Of a DNA stretch of 64,000 nt, positions 27,945 to 38,288 are shown piece after piece. The notes under the pieces are model-generated. The model was not told where the DNA came from. It saw only the letters and a list, made by a program, of their open reading frames with translations, and searched no databases. A program made the translations under genes and the position numbers. Location of the stretch: NCBI RefSeq assembly GCF_025263685.1, contig NZ_CP092109.1, forward strand, positions 744,001 through 808,000, given 5' to 3'. How positions within the stretch are numbered: the first letter of the stretch is position 1; each line of letters starts with the position of its first letter. The DNA is from Geoalkalibacter halelectricus (GTDB lineage Bacteria > Desulfobacterota > Desulfuromonadia > Desulfuromonadales > Geoalkalibacteraceae).

Positions 27945-30500
27945 ATGGAAGAGCGTTACAATCCGGGCGTCATTGAGGCCAAATGGCAAGAGCGTTGGGA
28001 ACAGAGCCGGGTCTACCAGGTTCAGGAAGATCAGCAACGGCCCAAGTATTACGTTCTGGAAATGTTTCCCTATCCCTCGGGCCGCATTCACATGGGACAT
28101 GTGCGCAACTACTCCATCGGCGATGTGGTCGCGCGCTTCAAGCGCATGCAGGGCTTCAACGTCTTGCACCCCATGGGCTGGGACGCCTTCGGCATGCCTG
28201 CGGAAAATGCCGCCATTCAGCATGGCATTCACCCCGCTGGATGGACGCGCCAAAATATCGATCATATGCGCGCGCAGCTCAAAAAAATGGGGCTGGCCTA
28301 CGACTGGGAGCGTGAGTTCGCCACCTGCGATGTCGACTATTACAAATGGGAACAGTTGATCTTCCTCGACATGCTGGAACGGGGATTGGCCTACAAGAAA
28401 AATTCGGCCGTCAACTGGTGCCCCACCTGCGCCACGGTTCTGGCCAATGAACAGGTTGAGGACGGCTGTTGCTGGCGTTGCGACGCCGCCGTGGTGTCCA
28501 AGGATCTTGAGCAGTGGTTTTTCAAGATCACCGACTATGCCGAGGAACTGCTGGACTGGACCGAGCGCCTGCCCGGTTGGCCCGAGCGGGTTCTCACCAT
28601 GCAGCGAAACTGGATCGGGCGCAGCACCGGGTGCGAAATCGATTTCGCCGTTAAGGGCGCCGATGTCGCAATTCGCGTCTTTACCACCCGTCCCGACACT
28701 CTCTGTGGCGCGACTTTCATGAGTCTGGCCCCGGAACATCCTCTGGCGCTGCAACTGACCCGCGAGGATCGCCGCGACGAGGTCAAGGCGTTTATCGAGA
28801 AAGTCCGTCGCCAGGACAAGCTTCAGCGCTCGGGCGAGGAGTTTGAAAAAGAGGGGGTGTTCACCGGCAGCTATTGTCTCAACCCCTTGACCGGAAGAGA
28901 GATGCCCGTCTTTCTCGCTAATTTCGTCCTCATGGATTACGGGACGGGAGCGGTCATGGCGGTTCCGACCCACGATCAGCGCGATTTTGAATTTGCCCGC
29001 AAGTATGATTTGCCTTTGGTGGTGGTCATTCAGCCCGAGGGTGAAACCCTGCTGCCGCAATGCATGGAGGCCGCCTGGGTGGGCGAGGGGACGCTGGTCA
29101 ATTCAGGCGAATTCGACGGTCTGCATAATGAAGCCGCCAAGGATCGGATTGCCGAGTCTCTAGAGAATCGCGGGCAGGGTAAGAAAACCATCAATTATCG
29201 CCTGCGCGACTGGGGCGTTTCACGGCAGCGCTATTGGGGCACGCCGATCCCTATCATCTATTGCCGAGATTGCGGCGCGGTGCCGGTACCGCGTGCCGAT
29301 CTGCCGGTCATCCTGCCGACGGACGTCGCTTTTAGCGGCGAGGGCGGCAGCCCCCTGGCGACCAGCGAAGACTTCCTTGCCGCCGACTGCCCGCGCTGCG
29401 GCAAGCCCGGGCGGCGCGAAACGGACACTTTTGATACTTTCGTTGAAAGTTCCTGGTATTTCCTGCGCTACGCCTGCCCTCAACATGACAAGGCTCCCCT
29501 GGATCGTGAAGCTGCTGAATACTGGTTGCCTGTAGATCAGTACATAGGCGGTATCGAGCATGCCGTCATGCATCTGCTCTACGCGCGGTTTTTCACCAAG
29601 GTTTTGCGCGATCTAGGCATGATCGACCTCGATGAGCCCTTTGAGAACCTGCTTACCCAGGGCATGGTGTGCATGGAGACCCTGTCGTGCCCCGAGCATG
29701 GCTGGCTCTACCCCGAGGAGGTTCGGGAAAATGCCTGTGTCAAGTGCGGCAAGCCGGCAGTCGTTGGGCGCAATGAAAAAATGAGCAAGTCCAAGAAGAA
29801 CGTGATCGACCCCGATGCCCTGATTTCGCGTTACGGGGCCGATACGGCGCGCCTCTTTATCCTTTTTGCCGCGCCCCCCGAGAAGGATCTGGAGTGGAGT
29901 GACCAAGCTGTCGAGGGCTGTTATCGTTTTCTCAACCGGGTATGGCGCGCGGTCCATGACAATCTCGCGACGATCCGCGGCGCCGATATTTCCGCGGATG
30001 TCGAGGGGGCGGCGCGCGATCTGCGGCGCATCACCCACCGCACCATCCGCAAGGTCACCGAGGATCTTGACGGTCGCTTCAGCTTCAATACCGCCATCGC
30101 CGCGACCATGGAATTGGTCAACGCCATATATACTTTTACTGACAAAGAAGGCTCACCGGGCGTTTTGCGCGAAGCCCTGGAGGCCGTGGTGCGCCTGCTG
30201 GCGCCCTTCGTCCCGCACCTGTGCGAGGAGCTCTGGCAGCAAATGGGCCACGAAGGCGGCATCGAGGCTCAAGGCTGGCCACAATGGGACGAGAAGGCAT
30301 TGGTGCAGGACCAGATCACCATTGTCGTGCAGGTCAACGGTAAGGTGCGAGGCAAAATCGAGGTGCCCGCGGATGCCGGCGAAGAGGACATTCGCCGCCA
30401 GGCCCTCGAAAGTCCCAACGTGACCCGTTTCCTGGAGGGCATGCAGGTTCGCAAGGTCATCGTGGTTCCGGGTCGTCTGGTCAACGTGGTCGCCAACTGA
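27945..30500 (+). CDS. leuS: Leucyl-tRNA synthetase
   Basis: 851 aa, class I synthetase. HMGH in IHMGHVRNY near 49, the CP1 editing insertion (about 225-420), zinc-like CPTC and CRDC clusters, KMSKS as KMSKSKKN near 612, and a C-terminal anticodon-binding domain. GGAGG lies before ATG. First gene of a leuS-lptE-holA run. Confidence 0.97.
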   Translation: MEERYNPGVIEAKWQERWEQSRVYQVQEDQQRPKYYVLEMFPYPSGRIHMGHVRNYSIGDVVARFKRMQGFNVLHPMGWDAFGMPAENAAIQHGIHPAGWTRQNIDHMRAQLKKMGLAYDWEREFATCDVDYYKWEQLIFLDMLERGLAYKKNSAVNWCPTCATVLANEQVEDGCCWRCDAAVVSKDLEQWFFKITDYAEELLDWTERLPGWPERVLTMQRNWIGRSTGCEIDFAVKGADVAIRVFTTRPDTLCGATFMSLAPEHPLALQLTREDRRDEVKAFIEKVRRQDKLQRSGEEFEKEGVFTGSYCLNPLTGREMPVFLANFVLMDYGTGAVMAVPTHDQRDFEFARKYDLPLVVVIQPEGETLLPQCMEAAWVGEGTLVNSGEFDGLHNEAAKDRIAESLENRGQGKKTINYRLRDWGVSRQRYWGTPIPIIYCRDCGAVPVPRADLPVILPTDVAFSGEGGSPLATSEDFLAADCPRCGKPGRRETDTFDTFVESSWYFLRYACPQHDKAPLDREAAEYWLPVDQYIGGIEHAVMHLLYARFFTKVLRDLGMIDLDEPFENLLTQGMVCMETLSCPEHGWLYPEEVRENACVKCGKPAVVGRNEKMSKSKKNVIDPDALISRYGADTARLFILFAAPPEKDLEWSDQAVEGCYRFLNRVWRAVHDNLATIRGADISADVEGAARDLRRITHRTIRKVTEDLDGRFSFNTAIAATMELVNAIYTFTDKEGSPGVLREALEAVVRLLAPFVPHLCEELWQQMGHEGGIEAQGWPQWDEKALVQDQITIVVQVNGKVRGKIEVPADAGEEDIRRQALESPNVTRFLEGMQVRKVIVVPGRLVNVVAN

Positions 30501-30501
30501 G

Positions 30502-31026
30502 ATGCGGCGGTTGCGCTTGCCGGCTTTTTTGAGCCTTCTGCTGTTGGTCTTGCTGACCACGGGTTGCGGCTATCAACCCCTGGGGCGTGGCGCGGGCCTT
30601 CCTGAAGGTGTGGAGACGGTTTATATCCCGGTGTTTGAAAATCGCACCCTGGAACCTTTTCTGGAAAATCAGATCACCCGCGACGTCATCGAGGAGTTCT
30701 CGCGGCGCGAGGGTGTGCGGGTGCTCGCCGCCCCCCAAACTGCCGATGCTCGCCTGGAGGGGGAAATAACCGCCTTTCAGGCCGCGCCCTTGTCATTTGG
30801 CCCCGAGGATCGTATCGGTCAATACCGCGTCCGCGTCACTATCGCCGTGACCCTGCGTCGCACCGACACAGGCCTGGTGCTATGGCGCGGGCAGCTCGAT
30901 TGGTCGGAGCAATATCCCACCGCTGCGGATAAAAGCGTTCAGGAAGATAACGAACAGGCGGCCATTCGTGTTATCAGCCGCCGTCTCGCCGAGAATCTTT
31001 ACATGCGCCTGCACGACAATTTCTAG
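30502..31026 (+). CDS. lptE: LPS-assembly lipoprotein LptE
   Basis: 174 aa outer-membrane lipoprotein. Signal peptide with lipobox LTTGC (Cys22), then GYQPLGRG and a two-layer alpha/beta domain as in LptE, the plug of the LptD lipopolysaccharide translocon. It begins one base after the leuS stop. The leuS-lptE-holA order, shared with many proteobacteria, supports the call despite low family conservation. Confidence 0.85.
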   Translation: MRRLRLPAFLSLLLLVLLTTGCGYQPLGRGAGLPEGVETVYIPVFENRTLEPFLENQITRDVIEEFSRREGVRVLAAPQTADARLEGEITAFQAAPLSFGPEDRIGQYRVRVTIAVTLRRTDTGLVLWRGQLDWSEQYPTAADKSVQEDNEQAAIRVISRRLAENLYMRLHDNF

Positions 31027-31071
31027 GCGGCTTTTCATGGCGCATCGAAGAGGGTTTTAAGTCAACAGGTA

Positions 31072-31120
31072 CGTAACTTTTCAGCATGGGGCTGCGGCCC
31101 CACACCGGTTGAAGACATAC
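31072..31120 (+). repeat. Interspersed palindromic repeat, minimal copy R4
   Basis: 49 bp remnant. The left end CGTAACTTTTCAGCATGGGG is joined almost directly to the right end GGCCCCACACCGGTTGAA, leaving a small GGGGC-TGCG-GCCCC hairpin. It lies 45 bases after lptE and about 20 before holA. Confidence 0.75.
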
Positions 31121-31141
31121 AAAGGTACGGGGATTTATTTG

Positions 31142-32146
31142 GTGAAACCTATTGAATTCCAACGCGTTCTGGACTCCGGGCAGTTTCCCTCCCTGCTGTT
31201 TCTCCATGGTGAGGAAACCTACCTTCTGGATCGCGCCTACCACGACCTGGTGGAAAAAGTTCTCGATCCCGCGGATCGCGATTTCAATCTCAGCGTTTTT
31301 ACCGGACGCGAAGCCTCGGTCGAAACCATTCTCGATGCCTGCCGCACCTTGCCGGTTTTCGCTCCTCGGCGACTGGTCGCCGTCAAGGACGCCCATCTGC
31401 TGAAGACGGAGGATCTTTCTCGCTTTCTTCCCTATCTTCAAAATCCCGTTCCCGAAACGGTCCTGGTTTTTTCGGCCAAGGGCATAGACGGGCGCTTGTC
31501 CTTTTTCCGCGAATTCAAAAAGAAAGGAGTTCTGGTCGAATTTCGCCGCCTCTATGACAATCAGATCCCTGGATTCGTGAAGGATCAGGCGCGTATCAGC
31601 GGCAAGAGTTTTACCGAGGATGCCTTGGTGTTGTTCTGCCGGCGCATGGGAAACGATCTGGGGGAGATTCGCAGTGAACTCGACAAGCTTTGCGCCTATG
31701 TGGCACACGGCACCCTGATTGATGTCGAGGATGTGCGCCAGGTCATCAGCGACACCCGCGAGGAGAGCGTTTTCGACCTCATCAATGCCATCGGTCGGCG
31801 CCGCCCGGCTGAAGCCTTGCGCCTGCTCGCGCGAATGCTCGACGACGGCGAACCGCCGTTGCGAATCCTCACCCTGGTGGTACGCCACCTCCGCCAACTC
31901 TGGCAGGCGACCGAACTGATCAAACTGGGTGCCGACCGCAACGAAATGGCCAAACGCCTGCGTATCAATCCGTATTTCCTCGATGGCTTGCTCGGCCAAT
32001 CGAAAAGCTTTAGTGCGGAAGAATATCGCCGGACCTTTGTCGCCTGCCTGCAAACCGATCTGGCTCTCAAGTCAAGCGGTGGGGATCCTGGCGCGCTGAT
32101 GGAAAAACTGGTACTTGGCCTGATTCAAGGGGAGGGGCGGCAATGA
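31142..32146 (+). CDS. holA: DNA polymerase III delta subunit
   Basis: 334 aa clamp-loader wrench subunit that opens the beta clamp. The N-terminus KPIEFQRVLDSG...LFLHGEETYLLDRA matches the family, followed by the AAA+-like domain and C-terminal collar. Start set at GTG 31142 with GGGG about nine bases upstream; a TTG at 31109 is in frame but lies inside the repeat remnant. The stop is just ahead of a terminator. Confidence 0.9.
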   Translation: MKPIEFQRVLDSGQFPSLLFLHGEETYLLDRAYHDLVEKVLDPADRDFNLSVFTGREASVETILDACRTLPVFAPRRLVAVKDAHLLKTEDLSRFLPYLQNPVPETVLVFSAKGIDGRLSFFREFKKKGVLVEFRRLYDNQIPGFVKDQARISGKSFTEDALVLFCRRMGNDLGEIRSELDKLCAYVAHGTLIDVEDVRQVISDTREESVFDLINAIGRRRPAEALRLLARMLDDGEPPLRILTLVVRHLRQLWQATELIKLGADRNEMAKRLRINPYFLDGLLGQSKSFSAEEYRRTFVACLQTDLALKSSGGDPGALMEKLVLGLIQGEGRQ

Positions 32147-32170
32147 AAAAGGGGCCAAGCGGCCCCTTTT
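32147..32170. terminator. Bidirectional terminator holA/rpsT
   Basis: AAAAGGGGCC (32147-32156), loop AAGC, GGCCCCTTTT (32161-32170). A perfect 10-bp stem with A and U tracts on both sides, shared by the convergent holA and rpsT genes. Confidence 0.92.
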
Positions 32171-32200
32171 AATGACTTGCTCAAGCTTGTAGCACAAAGC

Positions 32201-32464
32201 CTAGGCAACGGCATTCACCAGCTTGGTCAGACGAGCGATCTTCCGGCTGGCCGTCGCTTTGTGAATAATGCCCTTGCCGGCCGATTTGTCGATATAGGGA
32301 ACGGCGCGCTGAAGGGCCGCCTGAGCCGCACCGGCGTCGCCGCTGGCAACCGCCTCGCGGACCTGCTTTACCAGGGTACGCATGGTGGAGCGGATGTGGC
32401 GGTTACGCGCCGCGCGTTTTTCATTTTGCTTGTTTCTTTTGATCGCAGATTTGTGATTCGCCAA
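32201..32464 (-). CDS. rpsT: 30S ribosomal protein S20
   Basis: 87 aa, [17 protein letters not shown] start and A-rich helical body, binds 16S rRNA early in assembly. The start codon is TTG (read on the minus strand at 32464) with AAGGAG a few bases upstream. In E. coli rpsT also starts with UUG and S20 represses its own translation, so the same control may operate here. Confidence 0.97.
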   Translation of the reverse strand: MANHKSAIKRNKQNEKRAARNRHIRSTMRTLVKQVREAVASGDAGAAQAALQRAVPYIDKSAGKGIIHKATASRKIARLTKLVNAVA

Positions 32465-32522
32465 AGCGGTTCTCCTTCAAGGTCGATGAATGTGTTTTGA
32501 GTCGGTGCTGCCGACGTGTGAG

Positions 32523-32551
32523 TATTTATCACCGCGGCAGGCGTCAGTCAA
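32523..32551 (-). promoter_or_regulatory. Sigma-70 promoter of rpsT
   Basis: On the minus strand TTGACT (32551-32546), 17 bases, TAAATA (32528-32523). It lies about 60 bases before the rpsT start. Confidence 0.65.
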
Positions 32552-32696
32552 GTTAAAAATTCTTATACAAAATCCCTAAGCCACTGAAAAATATTTAAAA
32601 CCCTGAACGCGAACCGGGATTAAAGAAAAATAATTACTGTTTTGATTTCAACCTGGATTTCACCGATCCAGGCTCAAGGGGGCGCAGCAGGTTTTC

Positions 32697-34286
32697 ATGT
32701 CCGAGAAAAGCAACATTACCCGCGCCACTGGCGTATTGGGTGTCGCCACCCTGTTGAGCCGTATCACCGGGCTGGTTCGCGATGTGGTGATCGGCCGCAT
32801 GTTTGGTGCCGGCTTTGCGACCGATGCGTTTTTCATGGCCTTCACCCTGCCTAATTTGCTGCGACGGTTCTTCGCCGAAGGCTCCCTGACCGCTGCTTTC
32901 GTGCCGACTTATTCGGATGTCTATCACCAGCAGGGCCGGGAGGAAGCGGTGCGGGTCGGCAATATCTGCTTTACCCTGCTGCTGGTGATCATGGCGGTTG
33001 TGACGCTGGTGGGGATTTTCGCTTCGCCCTGGCTGGTGAAGGCCATCGGATTCGGTTTTGGCGAAGTCGAGGGCAAGTTGCAGTTGACCGACCTGCTCAA
33101 TCGTATCATGTTCCCCTATATTTTCTTTGTCAGTTTGCTGGCGTTGCTGACCGGCAAACTCAATGTGCACGGCCACTATTTCGTGCCCGCCCTGTCCCCG
33201 GCGCTGCTTAATCTCGCCATGGTGGCGGCTGCCGCCTTGCTCAGCCCGCTGTTTGATCCGCCCATCAAGGCCCTGGCCTTCGGAGTCCTGCTCGGCGGTG
33301 TTCTGCAATTGCTCATGCAGGGTCCCATCTTGCGACGTTACGGCATCTTGCCCCGGCTGAATTTCCATTGGCGGCATCCCGCCGTGCGGCGCATCGGGTT
33401 ATTGATGCTGCCAGGGGTCCTCGGCGTCGCCATTTACCAGATTAACGTGGTGGTCACTCGCCTGCTGGCGTCCTTTCTTCCCGAAGGCAGCGTATCCTAT
33501 CTTTATTACGGGCAGCGCCTGTTTGAGTTTCCCCAGGGCATCTTCATCGTCTCACTGGCCCAGGCGGTTTTGCCCTCCATGAGTCGGCAAGCGGCGGCCG
33601 GCGATGAAGACGGGCTCAAGGAATCACTGGATTTTGCTCTGCGCATGATTGCCGTCGTCACCCTTCCCGCCGCTCTGGGGTTGATGCTATGCGCGGTGCC
33701 CATCTATAGTCTCTTGTTTCTAAGTGCAACCTTCGACTTCACGGCGGTCAGGCATACCGCGGCCGCCTTGATCGCTTACGCCCCCGGATTATTTTTTCTC
33801 GGCATCGCTCGGGTGATCGTGCCGACTTTCTATGCGCTTAAAGATACCCGCACGCCGGTTTTGATTTCCTTTTGGACCCTGCTGATCAACGCGACGCTTG
33901 GTCTTGTGCTCATGCAGTTTTGGGGACACGTGGGCCTGGCCTTGGCTCTGACCTTGGCAACCCTCGCCAATTGTCTGCTCCTGGCGGGGGCGCTGAGGAA
34001 CAAACTGGGCCGGCTCGGGTTGGGGCGCCTGCTCGGTTGCTGTGCGCGGATGCTGGTACCGCTGCTGGCTATGACGGCGGTGGTTCTGCCCGTGTTGCAA
34101 CTGGCCGACTGGCAGGGCATGGGTGCGGCGGTTTTCTGGACTAAGGCCCTGGTCTTGTTGCTGGCCATTGGCCTGGGCATGCTCGTCTATGCCCTTACAT
34201 GTCTGGCCGTGGGTGTTCAAGAGGTTCGTGAGGCCTGGGCGGCCGTTCGGCGACGATTTACAAGGAGGTCACGCAATGGCGTCTGA
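32697..34286 (+). CDS. murJ: Lipid II flippase MurJ
   Basis: 529 aa polytopic inner-membrane protein of the MOP superfamily with about fourteen helices. The opening segment (ATLLSRITGLVRDVVIGRMFG and TDAFFMAFTLPNLLRR) is diagnostic; it flips peptidoglycan precursor across the membrane. The upstream 230 bases, shared with rpsT, hold the rpsT promoter but no clear murJ promoter. The stop overlaps the next gene by eleven bases. Confidence 0.96.
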   Translation: MSEKSNITRATGVLGVATLLSRITGLVRDVVIGRMFGAGFATDAFFMAFTLPNLLRRFFAEGSLTAAFVPTYSDVYHQQGREEAVRVGNICFTLLLVIMAVVTLVGIFASPWLVKAIGFGFGEVEGKLQLTDLLNRIMFPYIFFVSLLALLTGKLNVHGHYFVPALSPALLNLAMVAAAALLSPLFDPPIKALAFGVLLGGVLQLLMQGPILRRYGILPRLNFHWRHPAVRRIGLLMLPGVLGVAIYQINVVVTRLLASFLPEGSVSYLYYGQRLFEFPQGIFIVSLAQAVLPSMSRQAAAGDEDGLKESLDFALRMIAVVTLPAALGLMLCAVPIYSLLFLSATFDFTAVRHTAAALIAYAPGLFFLGIARVIVPTFYALKDTRTPVLISFWTLLINATLGLVLMQFWGHVGLALALTLATLANCLLLAGALRNKLGRLGLGRLLGCCARMLVPLLAMTAVVLPVLQLADWQGMGAAVFWTKALVLLLAIGLGMLVYALTCLAVGVQEVREAWAAVRRRFTRRSRNGV

Positions 34287-34842
34287 CAAGAACCATGAAG
34301 GGCTCGTGTGTCAGTTGATTTCAACTCCTGCAGGCTGGTTGGGCCTGGTTGCAGGCCTACGGGGCCTGCGGGAAATTCAGCTATATACTGCTTCCCCATT
34401 GGCCTTGGAGCAAATAGCCGCCCGCTTTCCCGAAGCACCTGAAGGCTGGTGCGAAGCCTTGGTTGAGGCACGCAAACAGCTCCTGGAATACTTCGCCGGA
34501 ACGCGCCGCCAGTTTACCTTGCCTCTGGATTGGGGAGCGATGAGCGAATTTCGCCGCTGTGTTCTGCAACGGTTGCAGTTGCTGCCCTATGCCGCCGTAA
34601 CCACCTATGGGCAGTTGGCGCGCGAGGTCGGCTCGCCCCACGGGGCGCGCGCCGTGGGCGCGGCCATGGCGGCCAATCCTTTTGTAATCGTGGTGCCCTG
34701 TCATCGCGTTGTGGGGCGGGGAGGGCGGATGGTCGGCTATTCAGGGGGAGGAGGAGTCGACAGCAAAAAGTGGTTGCTCAACTTCGAGCAGGAGGTCGCG
34801 GCGGCCGCTTCCCTGGAAAATTTCAATAACGACGCACGTTGA
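34276..34842 (+). CDS. ogt: Methylated-DNA-protein cysteine methyltransferase
   Basis: 188 aa suicide DNA-repair protein that removes O6-alkyl groups from guanine. Active-site PCHRVV (Cys near 141), helix-turn-helix-like YAAVTTYGQLAREVGSPHGARAVG, and the closing YSGGGGVDSKKWLLNFE. Start ATG 34276 with AAGGAGGT seven bases upstream, inside the end of murJ. It overlaps fxsA tail to tail by 20 bases. Confidence 0.94.
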   Translation: MASDKNHEGLVCQLISTPAGWLGLVAGLRGLREIQLYTASPLALEQIAARFPEAPEGWCEALVEARKQLLEYFAGTRRQFTLPLDWGAMSEFRRCVLQRLQLLPYAAVTTYGQLAREVGSPHGARAVGAAMAANPFVIVVPCHRVVGRGGRMVGYSGGGGVDSKKWLLNFEQEVAAAASLENFNNDAR

Positions 34843-35215
34843 TATGGCCGTGCTCGATTTGCTTTTGTAACCATTGCCGCAAGAAGCGCTTGAGAGAATC
34901 GCGGCTTAGTGGGATCAGCAGGGCAAAGCCGATCAGGTCGGTACAGAAACCAGGTGTGAGCAGCAGCAGGCCTCCAGCCAATACCAGCGCACCATCCAGA
35001 AGTGATTCGGCCGGCAGTTGACCTTGGGCGGTGTCCCGCTGAATGCGGGCGATAATTTCAAAGCCTTGGGTGCGCGCGAGATAGGCTCCCGCGATCCCAG
35101 TAAGTATAATCAGGGCCACGGTTGGGGCGACACCCAGCTGACGCCCAACTTGAAGAATGACGTAAATCTCCACTACGGGAATTATTGTAAAAAGAAACAG
35201 TAATCTTATAAACAT
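34823..35215 (-). CDS. fxsA: FxsA-family membrane protein
   Basis: 130 aa with three to four hydrophobic segments: an N-terminal helix with PVVEIYVI, a middle one, and LAGGLLLLTPGFCTDLIGFALLIP, the family signature. FxsA overexpression suppresses phage T7 exclusion by F plasmid in E. coli; the normal role is unknown. GGAGGTGAAGG precedes ATG. Downstream of mazG on the same strand after 218 bases that hold no recognised signal. Confidence 0.9.
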   Translation of the reverse strand: MFIRLLFLFTIIPVVEIYVILQVGRQLGVAPTVALIILTGIAGAYLARTQGFEIIARIQRDTAQGQLPAESLLDGALVLAGGLLLLTPGFCTDLIGFALLIPLSRDSLKRFLRQWLQKQIEHGHINVRRY

Positions 35216-35433
35216 CCTTCACCTCCGCGAGAATTCCATTCAGGAAAGTCCTCAGATTGCCTTAGAGGCGGATCCGAAAAAAATTCCCACCTATGGAAGT
35301 ATTTGATAATAAACAGAAGTTCCTTTTGCCTAAAAAGTAGTCAGAGAGGCGAGCGGCCGTAGAGGCGCCCGTTCTGGAGGTTTTATCCACACGAGAATCC
35401 ACAGCCTGTCCACGCAAGGCGTGGAAAAGAGCC

Positions 35434-36141
35434 TTAACTTGTTTGCTGATCATTGATTTTTTGCCTCCGCGCCCCAGGGTGGTTTTCCAGATGGCGAAGA
35501 TAGCTGCGCAGGGCCTGCTCACTGTTAACCTCAGCCTGCCGTCCCAGGGTGACTAAATGGGCCAACGCCTCGCCGAGATTGCGCTCGCGCGTTTCGGGAC
35601 AAGGATTCGCCAGGGCCTGGAGACACTCGCCGATTCGGGCGTGCAGGGCGGCCGGATCGGATGGCTCAGGGGGTTCCAGGAGTTTTTGCGCCCGCGCCAG
35701 GGCGGGCAGGGTGAGGGGCAGGGGTGAGCGACGAGGCGATTCGCCGCGGTTGCGCTTCTCATCTTTTTTTATCCGCTCCCACTGCCGATTGAGTTCTTCG
35801 AGGTCGGTACACTTTTCATCACTAAAAACATGGGGGTGGCGCCGAATCAGTTTGTCGGTGATGCCACGAGCGACGTCCTCGATGTCGAAAAGGCCTTGTT
35901 CGGAGAAGATCTGGGCGAGAAAAACGATCTGCAGCAAAAGATCTCCGAGCTCTTCGCATACGGCATCCGAATCCTTGGAATCCAGAGCTTCGAGAACCTC
36001 GTGAACCTCTTCGAGCAAAAAGGGCTTTAGGCTTTGGGCATTCTGCTCCTGGTCCCAGGGGCAGCCATCGGGAGCGCGCAACCGTCGCATCACGCCCACA
36101 AGGTCGAAAAAGGCACTGGTTTTATTTCTCAAAAGAACCAT
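35434..36141 (-). CDS. mazG: Nucleoside triphosphate pyrophosphohydrolase MazG
   Basis: 235 aa. The MazG fold with MRRLRAPDGCPWDQEQ at the start, metal-binding EEVHEVLEAL and CEELGDLLLQIVF, and HPHVF. It hydrolyses non-canonical NTPs to NMPs. Start set at ATG 36141, near where the family begins; in-frame codons extend far upstream, and an ATG 45 bases earlier cannot be excluded since neither has a strong ribosome binding site. Confidence 0.92.
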   Translation of the reverse strand: MVLLRNKTSAFFDLVGVMRRLRAPDGCPWDQEQNAQSLKPFLLEEVHEVLEALDSKDSDAVCEELGDLLLQIVFLAQIFSEQGLFDIEDVARGITDKLIRRHPHVFSDEKCTDLEELNRQWERIKKDEKRNRGESPRRSPLPLTLPALARAQKLLEPPEPSDPAALHARIGECLQALANPCPETRERNLGEALAHLVTLGRQAEVNSEQALRSYLRHLENHPGARRQKINDQQTS

Positions 36142-36326
36142 CCTGTGCGGTGCTAAAAATTCTCGTCCGTAAAGGTCTAAGTTCATAAACCAGGTCGCGA
36201 GATTAATGCAATAGACAGATTGGGTTTTGCCGCGCCGCAACCTCGGATTTAACCCTTGCAAATCAGGGCGGAATGGGCTAATACATGACGTCTTGTCCCC
36301 CGGAACCTTTGTCTCGGATTTATTTC

Positions 36327-36354
36327 TTGACAAAAGGGGGGTGCTCCTTATACT
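36327..36354 (+). promoter_or_regulatory. Sigma-70 promoter of the yceD-rpmF-plsX-fab operon
   Basis: TTGACA (36327-36332), 16 bases, TATACT (36349-36354), about 25 bases before the yceD start. Consensus -35 and near-consensus -10. Confidence 0.8.
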
Positions 36355-36378
36355 AACCGTTTTCAACTTCCGTGGGTG

Positions 36379-36933
36379 ATGAATTCCTTGCGTGTCAGCG
36401 TTGAAAAAATCAAGGAAAATGAGGTCGCTCTCGATATCGCCGAGACCGCGGAAAGCTTTCCGGCCCTTGAGGAGTTGATCCAGCGTGCCGAGTGTCGTTT
36501 TGTCGGCTCGATAACCGGTCGAATCAGGATTTATTTCGCCAACGGCTTTTTCGAGGTCGAAGGCCAGGTGGCGGCGCGTGTACTTTTGCCTTGCAGTCGC
36601 TGCCTGCAGGAGGTCGAAACGCCTCTGCGCGCGGACATATCCGCGACATTTGCCTCCGAGTTGCCGTTGATCGAGGGCGGCGAAAGCGATGAGGTCGAAT
36701 TGACCGCTGAGGACATGGGGTTGCTTCCCGTGGAAGGCGATGAGATCGACCTGCGTGAGGTGATTCAGGAACAAATCATCATGGAGTTGCCCCTGCGCCC
36801 TCTCTGCGGTACTGATTGCAGGGGGATCTGTCCCTTTTGTGGCGCCAATCTCAACGACGGGGACTGCGGCTGTCGCGCTCCCGTTTTTAACAACAAGTTT
36901 GCGGCATTGAAGGATTTCAAGGCCGAGAAGTAA
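36379..36933 (+). CDS. yceD: YceD / DUF177 family protein
   Basis: 184 aa. The pattern of a Cys pair in LPCSRCLQ (near 73) and a C-terminal cluster LCGTDCRGICPFCGANLN is typical of YceD, which sits before rpmF in most bacteria and is linked to 23S rRNA accumulation. Start ATG 36379 preferred over the adjacent GTG. Very short leader after the promoter. Confidence 0.9.
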   Translation: MNSLRVSVEKIKENEVALDIAETAESFPALEELIQRAECRFVGSITGRIRIYFANGFFEVEGQVAARVLLPCSRCLQEVETPLRADISATFASELPLIEGGESDEVELTAEDMGLLPVEGDEIDLREVIQEQIIMELPLRPLCGTDCRGICPFCGANLNDGDCGCRAPVFNNKFAALKDFKAEK

Positions 36934-37009
36934 ACAGCGGAATGGAGCGACCGATAATTCAAACGGTCATCCGATGTGAGATCAGAAAGCTTTCAGGAGA
37001 TAAGCAACC

Positions 37010-37192
37010 ATGGCTGTACCCAAGAAAAAAACCTCGAAATCCAAACGTGATATGCGCCGTGCCCATGATGCCTTGAGCGCTCCGGGCCTCTCTGTTTGTC
37101 CCCAGTGTAAAGAACCCAAGCAGCCCCATCGCGTTTGCCCCAGCTGCGGCACTTACAAGGGCCGGGAGATTCTTCCCGCCGAAGAGCTCTAA
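37010..37192 (+). CDS. rpmF: 50S ribosomal protein L32
   Basis: 60 aa, [20 protein letters not shown]. Zinc-ribbon form with Cys30, Cys33, Cys43 and Cys46 all present. AGGAG precedes ATG. Second gene of the yceD operon. Confidence 0.97.
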   Translation: MAVPKKKTSKSKRDMRRAHDALSAPGLSVCPQCKEPKQPHRVCPSCGTYKGREILPAEEL

Positions 37193-37204
37193 GAGGACTG
37201 CTGG

Positions 37205-38266
37205 TTGAAAGCACCGGTTGTTGTCGCAGTCGACGCCATGGGTGGGGATCACGCGCCCGGGGTGGAGATAGAGGCGGCTGTTCAGGCAGCGAAGCGCTGG
37301 GGTATCGCCATCGCCTTGGTCGGCGATGAACAGCGAATTCGCGAAGAATTGCAAAAACACGATGTCGCTGGGCTTGATTTGCGCGTGCGCCATGCCAGCC
37401 AAGTGGTGGGCATGCACGACTCGGCCTCCGACGCGGTGCGCAAAAAGAAAGACTCATCCATCCGTGTTGCCTTCAATCTGGTCAAGGACGGTGAAGCTCA
37501 TGCCGTGGTCAGTGCCGGTAATTCCGGCGCAACCATGGCCGCCGGCATGTTTGTTCTCAAACGAGTGCGTGGCATAGAGCGACCGGCCATCGCCACGATC
37601 ATGCCGAATTTGAAGGACCAGACCCTGGTTCTGGATGTCGGCGGCAACGTCGACTGCAAGTCTTTTCATCTCGCCCAGTTTGCTGCCATGGGAGAGGTTT
37701 ACGCCCGCCACATCCTCGGGAAGAACAATCCCAGGGTCGGACTCTTGTCCAATGGCGAGGAGGAGAAAAAGGGCACGGAACTGACGCGCGAAACCCACAG
37801 TTTACTTAAGCAATCGCATTTCAATTACGTCGGCTATGTCGAGGGGCGCGATATATTCAATGGCTCCGTCGATGTGGTCGTCTGCGATGGATTCGTCGGC
37901 AACGTGGTCCTCAAGGTCTCCGAAGGCGTCGCCGACGCCCTGACGACAATGCTCAAGCGCGAATTTGAGGGGCGGTTTCTGGCCAAGCTTGGATTTCTCC
38001 TGGCCAAGCCCGCTTTTCGTGCATTTAAGAAAAAAATTGATTACGCTGAATATGGCGGTGCGCCCCTGTTGGGGATCGAGGGGGTCGGCATGATTTGCCA
38101 CGGGGGATCCAGTCCCCAAGCGATCATGAATGCCATCCGCATGGCGCGTGATTATTCGGCCATGGACGTCAATCGCAAACTTTCGGCCTATCTTGAGAAA
38201 ATCGGCGATCCTCCGTCCGACGAAGCTGCGACCACCGGGGTTTCCGGCGGAATCGCACAGGGTTGA
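37205..38266 (+). CDS. plsX: Phosphate acyltransferase PlsX
   Basis: 353 aa, converts acyl-ACP to acyl-phosphate for phospholipid synthesis. [11 protein letters not shown] at the N-terminus, [12 protein letters not shown] and [12 protein letters not shown] are diagnostic. TTG start, twelve bases after the rpmF stop. Confidence 0.95.
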   Translation: MKAPVVVAVDAMGGDHAPGVEIEAAVQAAKRWGIAIALVGDEQRIREELQKHDVAGLDLRVRHASQVVGMHDSASDAVRKKKDSSIRVAFNLVKDGEAHAVVSAGNSGATMAAGMFVLKRVRGIERPAIATIMPNLKDQTLVLDVGGNVDCKSFHLAQFAAMGEVYARHILGKNNPRVGLLSNGEEEKKGTELTRETHSLLKQSHFNYVGYVEGRDIFNGSVDVVVCDGFVGNVVLKVSEGVADALTTMLKREFEGRFLAKLGFLLAKPAFRAFKKKIDYAEYGGAPLLGIEGVGMICHGGSSPQAIMNAIRMARDYSAMDVNRKLSAYLEKIGDPPSDEAATTGVSGGIAQG

Positions 38267-38288
38267 TGGGCCATAGGGAGAGCTTCGA

